From Pseudomonadota bacterium (GTDB lineage: Bacteria > Pseudomonadota > Alphaproteobacteria > Sphingomonadales > Sphingomonadaceae): a DNA stretch of 51,326 nucleotides. The stretch lies in assembly GCA_023391375.1 (NCBI GenBank), contig JAEWBB010000007.1, forward strand, positions 1 through 51,326, in the 5' to 3' direction. Within the stretch, counting starts at the first letter, position 1, and the number at the start of each line of letters is the position of its first letter. The notes beneath the pieces were generated by a model. It was not told the DNA's origin, did no database searches, and was given only the letters and a program-made list of their open reading frames with translations. This document shows, in pieces, positions 7,262-17,458 of this stretch. Both the position numbers and the translations under genes were made by a program.

Positions 7262-7536
7262 TAGCGCTTACCCTTCTTGTCGGCGGCATGGCCGGGGAAG
7301 AAGCGGGTCGGAGCGAACTCCCCCAGCTTCATGCCCACCATCTCTTCGTTGACCGACACCGGCACGAACTTGCGGCCGTTGTAGACATTGAAGGTCAGGC
7401 CGACGAACTGCGGCAGGATGGTCGAGCGGCGCGACCAGGTCTTGATCGGCGCGCGGCCACCGGCGTCCTGAGCGGCTTCCGCCTTCTTCAGGAGCGACAG
7501 CTCGACGAACGGACCTTTCCAAACGGAACGAGCCAT
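7261..7536 (-). CDS. rpsS: 30S ribosomal protein S19 (uS19)
   Basis: S19, 91 residues, at the head of the small subunit. The start MARSVWKGPFVELSLLKKAE and the motif KTWSRRSTILPQFVGLTFNVYNGRKFVPV are diagnostic, and the end GEFAPTRFFPGHAADKKGKR is complete. It lies 3 bases after rplB. Confidence 0.98.
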   Translation of the reverse strand: MARSVWKGPFVELSLLKKAEAAQDAGGRAPIKTWSRRSTILPQFVGLTFNVYNGRKFVPVSVNEEMVGMKLGEFAPTRFFPGHAADKKGKR

Positions 7537-7539
7537 CGG

Positions 7540-8376
7540 TTAGCCCTTCTTCTTCGCGTGGCGGCTACGGATGATGAACTTGTCCGTGGCCTTGTTGTGA
7601 CGGGTGCGGGCACCCTTGGTCGGCTTGCCCCACGGGGTGACCGGGTGACGGCCGCCCGAGGTACGGCCTTCACCACCGCCGTGCGGGTGGTCGACCGGGT
7701 TCTTGGCGACGCCGCGGGTCAGCGGGCGACGGCCCAGCCAGCGGTTGCGGCCGGCCTTGGCCAGCGTCTGGTTGCCGTTGTCCGGGTTGGACACCGCACC
7801 GACGGTCGCCATGCAGTCCGAGCGGACGTAGCGGGTTTCGCCCGAGTTGAGGCGGACGATGACCATGCCCTTGTCGCGGCCGACCACCTGGACATAGGTC
7901 CCGGCGGCGCGGGCGATCTGGCCGCCCTTGCCCGGCTTGAGCTCGACGTTGTGGACGATCGTGCCGACCGGCATCTGGCCGATTTCCATCGCGTTGCCCG
8001 GCTTCACGTCGACCTTCTTGCCGGCGACGACCTTGTCGCCCGGGGCGAGGCGCTGCGGCGCGATGATGTAGGCCTGCTCGCCACCTTCGTAGGTGATGAG
8101 CGCGATGAACGCCGACCGGTTGGGGTCATACTCGAGACGCTCGACCGTGCCGGTCACGTCCCAGGTACGACGCTTGAAGTCGATGATCCGGTACTTCTGC
8201 TTGTGGCCGCCGGCGATACCGCGCGAGGTCACATGGCCCTTGTTGTTGCGGCCACCGGTCTTGCGCTTGCCTTCGGTCAGCGCCTTGACGGGCTTGCCCT
8301 TCCAGAGCGACGACTTGTCGACGAGGATCAGGCCACGGCGGGCCGGGCTCGTCGGCTTATATTGCTTGAGTGCCAT
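7540..8376 (-). CDS. rplB: 50S ribosomal protein L2 (uL2)
   Basis: L2, 278 residues, close to the peptidyl transferase centre. The start MALKQYKPTSPARRGLILVDKSSLWKGKP and the conserved C-terminal motif RGVAKNPVDHPHGGGEGRTSGGRHPVTPWGKPTKG contain the invariant His of the family (HPHGGGEG). It is complete and sits between rplW and rpsS with 3-base gaps. Confidence 0.98.
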   Translation of the reverse strand: MALKQYKPTSPARRGLILVDKSSLWKGKPVKALTEGKRKTGGRNNKGHVTSRGIAGGHKQKYRIIDFKRRTWDVTGTVERLEYDPNRSAFIALITYEGGEQAYIIAPQRLAPGDKVVAGKKVDVKPGNAMEIGQMPVGTIVHNVELKPGKGGQIARAAGTYVQVVGRDKGMVIVRLNSGETRYVRSDCMATVGAVSNPDNGNQTLAKAGRNRWLGRRPLTRGVAKNPVDHPHGGGEGRTSGGRHPVTPWGKPTKGARTRHNKATDKFIIRSRHAKKKG

Positions 8377-8379
8377 CGG

Positions 8380-8697
8380 TTAGATCCCGCTCGTGATGTC
8401 GATGGTGTCGCCGTCCTTGAGCGTCACGATCGCTTTCTTGCTGTCCGAGCGCTTGTAGGGCTGGCCCTTCCAACGCTTCGACTTGCCCTTCGACACGATC
8501 GTGTTCACGCCTTCGACGGTGACGCCGTAGATCGCTTCGATCGCCGCCTTGATCTGCGGCTTCGACGCCGTGTTGGCGACCTTGAACACCACCGCATTAT
8601 GTTCGGCGACGAGCGTCGTCTTCTCGGTGATGTGCGGCGCCACGATGACGTCGTAGTGGCGGTTTTCGACCGCCGCCGCTGCCTGCTTCTTAGCCAT
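8380..8697 (-). CDS. rplW: 50S ribosomal protein L23 (uL23)
   Basis: L23, 105 residues, at the tunnel exit and the main docking site for trigger factor and SRP. It shows HYDVIVAPHITEKTTL near the N-terminus and the loop GVTVEGVNTIVSKGKSKRWKG. Its start overlaps the rplD stop by 8 bases, consistent with translational coupling in the S10 operon. Confidence 0.97.
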   Translation of the reverse strand: MAKKQAAAAVENRHYDVIVAPHITEKTTLVAEHNAVVFKVANTASKPQIKAAIEAIYGVTVEGVNTIVSKGKSKRWKGQPYKRSDSKKAIVTLKDGDTIDITSGI

Positions 8698-9319
8698 TGA
8701 ACCGGGCCTCCAGCTTTTCGACGGCCGCGCGGGTCAGGACCAGCGTCTCGTGACGCATGATGTCGTAGACGTTCGCGCCGGCGGCCGGCATCAGGTTGAT
8801 CTGGCCAAGGTTCGAGCTGGCGCGGGCGAAGCCCACGTTCAGCGCGTCGCCGTCGATGACCAGCGCGGTCTTGCCGAAGCCGAGCTTGCCGAGCTTCGCC
8901 TGCAGCGCCTGGGTCTTGGCTTCCTTGCCCATGTCGAGATTGTCGAGCACGACCAGGTTGCCGCCCTTGGCTTTCGCCGAGAGCGCCATCTTGAGGCCGA
9001 GCGCGCGGATCTTCTTGTTGAGGCTCGAGGTGAAGACGCGGGCCCGCGGGCCGTGCGCCTTACCACCGCCGATGAACACCGGAGCGCGGCGATCGCCGTG
9101 ACGGGCGGTACCGCCGCCCTTCTGGCGACCGAACTTCTTGCCGGTACGGGCAACGTCGCTGCGCTCGCGCGCGGCACGGGCCGGCGCACGGCGGTTGATC
9201 AGCTGCCAGGTGACGACGCGGTGAAGGATGTCGGCGCGGGGCTCGACGCCGAAAACGGCCTCGTTGAGCTCCAGGTCGCCGCCAGCCTTGGCGTCGAGGG
9301 TCTGAACCTTGACCTTCAT
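8690..9319 (-). CDS. rplD: 50S ribosomal protein L4 (uL4)
   Basis: L4, 209 residues. In E. coli L4 also represses the S10 operon through its leader; a comparable leader was not identified here. The tunnel loop is visible as GRQKGGGTARHGDRRAPVFIGGGKAHGPR (about residues 60-90). The C-terminal part includes ASSNLGQINLMPAAGANVYDIMRHETLVLTRAAVEKLEARF. rplC ends 3 bases upstream. Confidence 0.97.
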   Translation of the reverse strand: MKVKVQTLDAKAGGDLELNEAVFGVEPRADILHRVVTWQLINRRAPARAARERSDVARTGKKFGRQKGGGTARHGDRRAPVFIGGGKAHGPRARVFTSSLNKKIRALGLKMALSAKAKGGNLVVLDNLDMGKEAKTQALQAKLGKLGFGKTALVIDGDALNVGFARASSNLGQINLMPAAGANVYDIMRHETLVLTRAAVEKLEARFNG

Positions 9320-9322
9320 CGC

Positions 9323-10201
9323 TTAGCCTTCCTTGCTCTCGTCGGCGGCAGGCTTGTCGCCCGCTTCCGAACCGGCATCATTGTTCTCGTCGGCAGCAGC
9401 CTCGACCGCGCCGGCTTCCTGCTCGGCCGCGATCGCCGCGACTTCCTCGTCGCTCGGCATCGCCGGGATCGCTTCGGCCGCAGCCTCGTCGACCAGGCCC
9501 AGCTTCACTTCCTCGAGTTCCTCGCCCTTGACGATCAGGCCCGCCGGATAGGGGACGTTCTCGTTGCGCGGGAGCTTGATGGCGTCGGTGACCTGCAGCC
9601 AGCCGCCCTTCGAGCCGGGCACCGAGCCCTTGACGAAGATCAGGCCGCGCGCGGCGTCGGTGCCGACGACCAGCAGGTTCTGCTGGGTGCGGTTGCGGGC
9701 GCCCATGTGGCCGGCCATCTTCTTGTTCTTGAAGACGCGGCCCGGGTCCTGGCGGTTACCGGTCGAACCGTGCGAACGGTGCGAGACGGAGACGCCGTGG
9801 GTGGCGCGAAGACCGCCGAAGCCCCAACGCTTCATGGCGCCGGCAAAGCCCTTACCCTGGGTCACGCCCTGGATATCGACATACTGCCCGGCAATGAAAT
9901 GGTCCGCGCTGATGGTCGCGCCGACATCGAGGAGCGCATCCTCGGCGACACGGAATTCAACGACGCGAGCCTTGGGCTCGACCTCGGCCTTGCCGAAAGC
10001 GCCACGCTGCGGCTTGGCAACGTTCTTCGCCTTCGCCTTGCCGGAGCCGAGCGCGACGGCGGTGTAGCCGTCCTTGTCCTGGTTGCGAATACCGACGACC
10101 TGCAGCTCTTCCAGCTGGAGGACGGTAACCGGCACGTGCCGACCGTCCGCCTGGAAGAGGCGGGTCATCCCCATTTTCTTCGCGATCACGCCAGTGCGCA
10201 T
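9323..10201 (-). CDS. rplC: 50S ribosomal protein L3 (uL3) with acidic C-terminal extension
   Basis: L3, about 292 residues from the start MRTGVIAKKMGMTRLFQADG; an upstream GTG would add five residues. The core includes GVTQGKGFAGAMKRWGFGGLRATHGVSVSHRSHGSTG, which reaches toward the peptidyl transferase centre, and GRVFKNKKMAGHMGARNRTQQNL. After about residue 230 comes a long Ala/Glu/Asp-rich tail that is absent from E. coli L3 (209 residues). It is separated from rpsJ by an unusual 300-base spacer. Confidence 0.97.
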   Translation of the reverse strand: MRTGVIAKKMGMTRLFQADGRHVPVTVLQLEELQVVGIRNQDKDGYTAVALGSGKAKAKNVAKPQRGAFGKAEVEPKARVVEFRVAEDALLDVGATISADHFIAGQYVDIQGVTQGKGFAGAMKRWGFGGLRATHGVSVSHRSHGSTGNRQDPGRVFKNKKMAGHMGARNRTQQNLLVVGTDAARGLIFVKGSVPGSKGGWLQVTDAIKLPRNENVPYPAGLIVKGEELEEVKLGLVDEAAAEAIPAMPSDEEVAAIAAEQEAGAVEAAADENNDAGSEAGDKPAADESKEG

Positions 10202-10501
10202 GATCCACACTCCCAACAGAGGCCCCTCCCCGCCTTCGAAAAGAAGACGGCTTGGGGCGTGCCGGCCCGATAGATGATGCGTGCCCCCGCTTGGGCCATT
10301 CCCGCCGGTGAAGGCAGGATGCGGGGGACGCAGGCCGGAGTGCCCGTTGCCGAGCGCTCCGCGGTATCCCTAAATCCGATGCCGCGACGCATGAGCGCGG
10401 CGATCAGTCCTAGAAGGACAGGTTCCGTTGCCGTTGGAACCGAAACTTTGCCTCGTGAGAGGCGTGCGGCGAATCTGTCGATCCGCTGCGGTGCTGGCCC
10501 C
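10202..10501 (-). promoter_or_regulatory. 300-base rpsJ-rplC spacer with three small hairpins
   Basis: This gap is much longer than any other inside the S10-spc run. No convincing gene was seen on either strand. Within 10407-10463 three short inverted repeats lie in a row: GTCC/GGAC (10407-10419), GGTTCC/GGAACC (10421-10441), and GCCTC/GAGGC with a 4-base loop (10450-10463). They would fold in the nascent mRNA just after rpsJ. A leader-type control region or an internal promoter for rplC is possible; no clear -35/-10 pair was seen. Confidence 0.4.
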
Positions 10502-10813
<312 letters not shown>

Positions 10814-10979
10814 GTCCACTACCGATGCGAAAGAGCCAAGGGCTGTTGCCAGCCCGAAAACAAAGAGGCCACGCCCGTTTTCATCCGGCAAACCGGAACG
10901 GACAGGACCTCAGCTAAATTTGATGGCAGGAACGAATCCCCGCCGGTGCAGGCGCCTCTACACAGGACGTAGGGTGAGA

Positions 10980-11354
10980 TCAACCCCTCTGCGGCGGGTT
11001 GGGGCGACATGTGCGCTCAGGGTGACAAGCGGACGTTTGGACATCCGGACCATGAAGCCAGGAATGAAGACGCATCCCCCTTGCGGAGACGTGTTCCAGC
11101 ACCTCGAGCAACATTGCTTCGACGGCCTCAAGCTCAAGAGACTGGTGCTTACGCAAGAACAGGGTGTCACCCCACTCAACGCGATCAAGTTGCCAACCTT
11201 CCGGAGCGACGAAGTTCGCTACGATTTCCGGCGTCGCGTCTAGCCTAATCTCGACAACCTCAGGGTCACCCTTCCGGTCTTCGGGATGGTAGAACGCCCA
11301 ATATAGTGAACTGCCGTCACGCACGTCGGCGACCGCTTGTTGTAAGCTGCTCAT
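10980..11354 (-). CDS. Unrecognised small protein between tuf and rpsJ
   Basis: A 124-residue reading frame from an ATG (MSSLQQAVADVRDGSSLYWAF). The family is not recognised. The body reads like a real soluble alpha/beta protein: SLYWAFYHPEDRKGDPEVVEIRLDATPE, then VEWGDTLFLRKHQSLELEAVEAMLLEVLEHV. The frame is open further upstream, and residues before the ATG (YSKAKEFVRQRLIADISP) also look protein-like, so an earlier non-ATG start just after the tuf terminator is possible (GTG at 11369 is in frame). No strong ribosome site was seen. The last 20 residues (ACHPERTCRPNPPQRG) look like low-information sequence. Base composition is visibly less GC-rich than its neighbours. Function unknown. Confidence 0.5.
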   Translation of the reverse strand: MSSLQQAVADVRDGSSLYWAFYHPEDRKGDPEVVEIRLDATPEIVANFVAPEGWQLDRVEWGDTLFLRKHQSLELEAVEAMLLEVLEHVSARGMRLHSWLHGPDVQTSACHPERTCRPNPPQRG

Positions 11355-11437
11355 GGCAACACTGTTCACTGTTGGGCTAATGTCCGCAATGAGTCGTTGG
11401 CGGACGAACTCCTTGGCCTTTGAATACTCATCACCTT

Positions 11438-11477
11438 CAACAGAAAAGGCCCGGCGCTTCGGGTGAAGCACCGGGCC
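11438..11477 (-). terminator. Intrinsic terminator of tuf
   Basis: A 13-bp stem, GGCCCGGCGCTTC (11448-11460) and GAAGCACCGGGCC (11465-11477), with one wobble pair and a 4-base loop. On the minus strand it is followed by TTTTCTGTT. It lies 31 bases after the tuf stop and separates the str operon from the S10 cluster. Confidence 0.9.
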
Positions 11478-11508
11478 CTTCTTGATCGAACGCCCGAAGG
11501 CGATGCGA

Positions 11509-12699
11509 TTACTTGGTGATGGTACCGACGACGCCGGCGCCGACGGTGCGGCCACCTTCGCGGATCGCGAAGCGGAGGCCTTCATCCATGGCGATCGGGG
11601 CGATCAGCTTCACACCCAGCGACACGTTGTCGCCCGGCATGACCATCTCAGTGCCTTCCGGCAGCTGCACTTCGCCCGTCACGTCGGTCGTGCGGAAGTA
11701 GAACTGCGGACGGTAGTTGGCGAAGAACGGCGTGTGACGGCCGCCCTCGTCCTTCGACAGGACGTAGACGTTCGCCTGGAACTCCGTGTGCGGCTTGATC
11801 GAGCCCGGCTTGCAGAGGACCTGGCCACGCTCGACGTCTTCACGGCCGATGCCGCGGATCAGCGCACCGATGTTGTCGCCGGCTTCGCCCTGGTCGAGCA
11901 GCTTGCGGAACATTTCGACGCCGGTGACGACGGTCTTCTGGGTGTCCTTGATGCCGACGATTTCGACTTCTTCGCCGACCTTGACGACGCCGGTTTCGAC
12001 GCGGCCGGTGACGACCGTGCCACGACCCGAGATCGAGAACACGTCTTCGATCGGCATCAGGAACGGCTTGTCGAGCGGACGCTCCGGCTGCGGGATCCAG
12101 GTGTCGACCGCGTCCATCAGCTTCATGATCGCGTCATGGCCGATTTCCTTGTTCGAATCCTCGAGCACGGCGAGGGCCGAACCGGCGACGATCGGAATAT
12201 TGTCGCCGTCGAAGTCGCGCTTCGAAAGCTCTTCACGGATTTCGAGTTCGACGAGCTCGAGCAGCTCGGGGTCGTCGACCTGGTCGACCTTGTTGAGGAA
12301 CACGACCATGGTCGGAACGCCGACCTGCTTGGCGAGCAGGATGTGCTCCTTGGTCTGCGGCATCGGGCCGTCAGCGGCCGACACCACCAGGATCGCGCCG
12401 TCCATCTGGGCGGCACCGGTGATCATGTTCTTCACGTAGTCGGCGTGGCCCGGGCAGTCGACGTGGGCGTAGTGACGCGCCTTCGTCTCGTACTCGACGT
12501 GCGCGGTCGAGATGGTGATGCCGCGCTCGCGCTCTTCCGGCGCCTTGTCGATGTTGGCGAAGTCGACCTTCTGCGACAGGCCTTCCTCGGCCAGGACCTT
12601 GGTGATGGCCGCGGTCAGCGACGTCTTGCCATGGTCGACGTGACCGATGGTGCCGATGTTGCAGTGCGGCTTGTTCCGCTCAAACTTTGCCTTCGCCAT
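11509..12699 (-). CDS. tuf: Elongation factor Tu
   Basis: EF-Tu, 396 residues, delivers aminoacyl-tRNA to the ribosome as a GTP complex. The G1 motif GHVDHGKT lies near residue 19, G3 is DCPGHADY, and G4 is NKVD. Domains 2 and 3 are complete and include SISGRGTVVTGRVE and the ending GRTVGAGVVGTITK. It is the last gene of the str operon and is followed by a strong terminator. Only one copy falls in the window. Confidence 0.99.
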   Translation of the reverse strand: MAKAKFERNKPHCNIGTIGHVDHGKTSLTAAITKVLAEEGLSQKVDFANIDKAPEERERGITISTAHVEYETKARHYAHVDCPGHADYVKNMITGAAQMDGAILVVSAADGPMPQTKEHILLAKQVGVPTMVVFLNKVDQVDDPELLELVELEIREELSKRDFDGDNIPIVAGSALAVLEDSNKEIGHDAIMKLMDAVDTWIPQPERPLDKPFLMPIEDVFSISGRGTVVTGRVETGVVKVGEEVEIVGIKDTQKTVVTGVEMFRKLLDQGEAGDNIGALIRGIGREDVERGQVLCKPGSIKPHTEFQANVYVLSKDEGGRHTPFFANYRPQFYFRTTDVTGEVQLPEGTEMVMPGDNVSLGVKLIAPIAMDEGLRFAIREGGRTVGAGVVGTITK

Positions 12700-12729
12700 G
12701 TTAACGCCTCTTCTTCTCTTAAGGTGATC

Positions 12730-12759
12730 GGGCGGCGCTCGCCCGGTGCGAGCGCGCCC
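12730..12759 (-). repeat. Hairpin in the fusA-tuf gap
   Basis: CGCTCGC (12736-12742) and GCGAGCG (12748-12754) form a perfect 7-bp stem with a 5-base loop. It is extended by GGGCG and CGCCC after a one-base bulge. There is no T-run, so it is not a classical terminator. It may slow transcription or shield the fusA mRNA end ahead of the highly expressed tuf. Confidence 0.5.
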
Positions 12760-12776
12760 ATAGCATTATTTTCGGG

Positions 12777-14870
<2,094 letters not shown>

Positions 14871-14893
14871 GACAGGAGCTTCCTTAAGTCTGG

Positions 14894-14922
14894 AGGGGGA
14901 CCAGCGCGAGGCCGATCCCCCT
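14894..14922 (-). repeat. Hairpin in the rpsG-fusA gap
   Basis: AGGGGGA (14894-14900) and TCCCCCT (14916-14922) are perfect 7-bp arms with a 15-base loop. The element lies 18 bases beyond the rpsG stop and 24 bases before fusA. On the minus strand it is followed by CCAGACTTAAGG, not a T-run. A processing or mRNA-stability hairpin is possible. Confidence 0.45.
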
Positions 14923-14939
14923 GAATATAGTGACGTTTT

Positions 14940-15410
14940 TTACCAGCGGTAGTGGCTGAAGGCGCGGTTCGCTTCGGCCATGCGGTGCGTATCCTCGCGC
15001 TTCTTCACAGCGTTGCCGCGGTTCTGCGAAGCGTCCATCAGCTCGCCCGACAGGCGGCCGGCCATGGTCTTCTCGCTGCGCGCACGGGCCGCGGTGATCA
15101 GCCAGCGGATCGCCAGCGCCTGGGCGCGGACGTCGCGGACTTCGACCGGGACCTGGTAGGTCGCACCGCCGACGCGGCGGCTGCGGACTTCGATGCCCGG
15201 CTTCACGTTGTTCAGCGCGTCATGGAAGACCGACAGCGGGTCCTTCTTGAGACGGGCTTCGACGTTGTCGAGCGCGGTGTACACGATGTTTTCCGCAACC
15301 GACTTCTTACCGTCGAGCATGATGTTGTTCATGAACTTCGACAGGACCAGATCGCCGAACTTGGGATCCGGCAGGATGACGCGCTTTTCGGGGCGACGAC
15401 GACGGGACAT
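14940..15410 (-). CDS. rpsG: 30S ribosomal protein S7 (uS7)
   Basis: S7, 156 residues, nucleates assembly of the small-subunit head. The start MSRRRRPEKRVILPDPKFGDLVLSKFMNNIM is diagnostic, as is the C-terminal KKREDTHRMAEANRAFSHYRW. In E. coli S7 represses the str operon; that cannot be judged here. It follows rpsL by 60 bases. Confidence 0.98.
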   Translation of the reverse strand: MSRRRRPEKRVILPDPKFGDLVLSKFMNNIMLDGKKSVAENIVYTALDNVEARLKKDPLSVFHDALNNVKPGIEVRSRRVGGATYQVPVEVRDVRAQALAIRWLITAARARSEKTMAGRLSGELMDASQNRGNAVKKREDTHRMAEANRAFSHYRW

Positions 15411-15470
15411 AGGTAATTCCTTTCAGAGCGGTGCGCCTGCCCTCCTGGCGGCGCGACCGACGAACCCAGC

Positions 15471-15842
15471 TTACTTCGGGCGCTTGGCGCCGTACTTCGA
15501 GCGCGACTGCTTGCGGTCCTTCACGCCCTGCGTGTCGAGGACGCCGCGAAGCACGTGGTAACGCACACCCGGAAGGTCGCGCACACGGCCGCCGCGGATC
15601 AGCACCACCGAGTGCTCCTGCAGGTTGTGGCCCTCACCCGGAATGTACGAAATGACTTCGCGCTGGTTGGTCAGGCGGACCTTGGCAACCTTGCGAAGCG
15701 CCGAGTTCGGCTTCTTCGGGGTGGTGGTATAGACACGGGTGCAGACGCCGCGCTTCTGCGGGTTCTGCTCCATCGCAGGGACCTTCGACTTGGTCTTCTG
15801 CGGTTCGCGACCCTTGCGGATCAGCTGGTTAATCGTCGGCAT
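15471..15842 (-). CDS. rpsL: 30S ribosomal protein S12 (uS12), Arg at position 88
   Basis: S12, 123 residues, a decoding-centre protein. The start MPTINQLIRKGREPQ is canonical; upstream in-frame residues do not match the family. The loop TTTPKKPNSALRKVAKV is intact, with Lys43. In the second functional loop the sequence is GGRVRDLPGVRYH where E. coli has GGRVKDLPGVRYH, so residue 88 (numbering from Met) is Arg, codon CGC at 15579-15581. Exchanges of this Lys are known streptomycin-resistance changes in E. coli and Mycobacterium tuberculosis. rpsL is the first gene of the str operon. Confidence 0.98.
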   Translation of the reverse strand: MPTINQLIRKGREPQKTKSKVPAMEQNPQKRGVCTRVYTTTPKKPNSALRKVAKVRLTNQREVISYIPGEGHNLQEHSVVLIRGGRVRDLPGVRYHVLRGVLDTQGVKDRKQSRSKYGAKRPK

Positions 15843-16063
15843 GAAGCCTTCACCTTTCCTTGCCCGGCAGTCCCGAGCGGTTACTTTTGCCCAACGCAAA
15901 AGCGCGAAATCCGAGAGGAGCATACTCCCTTCGGCCTCCGCGTTCGTGTCGAGCAATGTTCAGCTCTTGTCCGGCGGGGCGAGAATCGCTTTCCGTTCGG
16001 ACAGGCGGCCCCTTACGGCCAAGTCGGATTATCGTCAACCGCGAGCGGGACGGGACGCGGCCC

Positions 16064-16465
16064 CTATTCGGTGGTCTTGCCGTCCCATTCCTCGTCGTGG
16101 TGACGGGCCTCGGCTTCTTCCTTGGTCGCCTGGACGATGCCGTCCTTATGCTCGGGCGGGCCGTAGAGGGTGTAGAGCTTGAGCGGCGCATCGCCGGTAT
16201 TGCGCACGTTATGCCGAGCACCCGCCGGTACGACGATTCCGTCGCCATCGCCGACTTCATACGTGTTGTCGTCGATGTCGACTTCCCCGCTGCCTTCCTC
16301 GAAGCGGAAGAACTGGTCGCGGTCCTCGTGCACCTCGGCACCGATGTCGCATCCGGCCGGCAGGGTCATCAGCACCAGTTGCAGGTGCGGACCGGTATAG
16401 AGCACGCGCCGGAAATCACTGTTGCCGGTGGTCTGCCCTTCGATATCGCCGTGAAAGCCCTTCAT
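16064..16465 (-). CDS. Cupin-domain protein
   Basis: A 133-residue single-domain cupin. The first cupin motif is visible as GAEVHEDRDQFFRFEEGSGEVDI (about residues 42-64), with metal ligands probably His46 and a Glu. The second motif is DGIVVPAGARHNVRNTGDAPLKLYTLYGPPEHKDG, with its His at about 86. The last 25 residues are acidic and His-rich (EAEARHHDEEWDGK). Single cupins of this kind include sugar isomerases and small-molecule-binding proteins; the substrate cannot be named. It is the most promoter-distal gene of the minus-strand run that starts at pdhC and lies upstream of rpsL. Confidence 0.85.
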   Translation of the reverse strand: MKGFHGDIEGQTTGNSDFRRVLYTGPHLQLVLMTLPAGCDIGAEVHEDRDQFFRFEEGSGEVDIDDNTYEVGDGDGIVVPAGARHNVRNTGDAPLKLYTLYGPPEHKDGIVQATKEEAEARHHDEEWDGKTTE

Positions 16466-16516
16466 GATGCCGCTCCCTATTGCCGAGCGAGCGATGTGGG
16501 CGCCGCGCCGTGCGAA

Positions 16517-17458
16517 TCAAGGTTGGCGTTCGGGCAGGCGGTGACGGGCCGCGTCTCTCTCCGGACGGATGAAGAGACGCTTCACCACCGGCCAGCGGGA
16601 TCGCACCTCCCGCTCGATCTCCATCGCGATCCGCTCGACGTCGCCGGCCGAGATACTGTCGTCGAAATCGACGCTCATCAGCGCGGTGATCTGGTCGGGT
16701 GCCGAATGGACGGTCAACGCATCGCCAACGCCGACGACGCCCTTGTGCCCCTCGGCCAGCGCCTTGAGGCCCTCGACGATGTCGGGGTCCGCCGCCTCGC
16801 CGATCAGCAACTGCTTGGATTCCACTGCCAGCACCCAGGCAGTGAAGCCGAGGATCGCACCGATGATGATCGAGGCCGCACCATCCCAGCGCGGGTCGCC
16901 GGTGAGCAAGGTGATGCCCAGCCCGACCGCGGCGACGACGATGCCGAACATGGCCGCGCCGTTTTCAAGCAGGACGATGAAGCCCGACGGGTCCTTCGAG
17001 CGCTGGACCGCCTCGAACCAGCCGAGGCTGCCCTTGGCGGCGCGGAATTCCTTGAACGCTTCCAATGTCGATCCGCCTTCGAGCAGGAAGGCGACGCCAA
17101 GCACGACGAAGGCGATCAGCGGGCTTTCCGGCGCGTGCGGATCGGAAATGTGGAGGACGCCCTCGTAGATCGACACGCCCGCGCCCAGCGCGAAGACGAG
17201 GACCGCGACGACGAAGCTCCAGAAATAGAGTTCGCGCCCGTAACCGAGCGGGTGCTGCCGGTCTGGCCCGCGGCGCGAGGCATGGCGACCCCACAGCAGC
17301 AGCAACTGGTTGGCGCTGTCGACGACCGAGTGGACGCCCTCGGTCAGCATCGCCGACGAGCCAGTGAAGGCGGCCGCGACGAACTTGGCCGCGGCTACGC
17401 CCATGTTCGCCGCGAACGCGATCCACAGAGTGCGGTTGCTATGTCCTTCGGAATTCAT
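16517..17458 (-). CDS. Cation diffusion facilitator family transporter, SLC30A9-like
   Basis: A 313-residue inner-membrane protein with about six membrane helices and a cytoplasmic C-terminal domain. Helix 2 keeps the metal-site pattern HSVVD (His43, Asp47). Helix 5 has ENGAAMFG (Glu165) where well-studied CDF zinc exporters carry His-xxx-Asp. This is the sort of helix 5 seen in the SLC30A9-like branch as I remember it. Between them are a His/Arg loop (GPDRQHPLGYGRELYFW) and a cytoplasmic stretch (FKEFRAAKGSLGWFEAVQRSKD). Its start overlaps the preceding gene's stop by ATGA, so it is translated with the membrane protein upstream. Confidence 0.85.
   Translation of the reverse strand: MNSEGHSNRTLWIAFAANMGVAAAKFVAAAFTGSSAMLTEGVHSVVDSANQLLLLWGRHASRRGPDRQHPLGYGRELYFWSFVVAVLVFALGAGVSIYEGVLHISDPHAPESPLIAFVVLGVAFLLEGGSTLEAFKEFRAAKGSLGWFEAVQRSKDPSGFIVLLENGAAMFGIVVAAVGLGITLLTGDPRWDGAASIIIGAILGFTAWVLAVESKQLLIGEAADPDIVEGLKALAEGHKGVVGVGDALTVHSAPDQITALMSVDFDDSISAGDVERIAMEIEREVRSRWPVVKRLFIRPERDAARHRLPERQP

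Noticed and set aside
10814..10891. A 26-residue N-terminal extension of S10
   Set aside because: Residues before METQNIRIRLKAF do not match S10 and the canonical start is clear.
15843..15956. Extended N-terminus of S12
   Set aside because: Upstream residues do not resemble S12; the MPTINQL start is standard.
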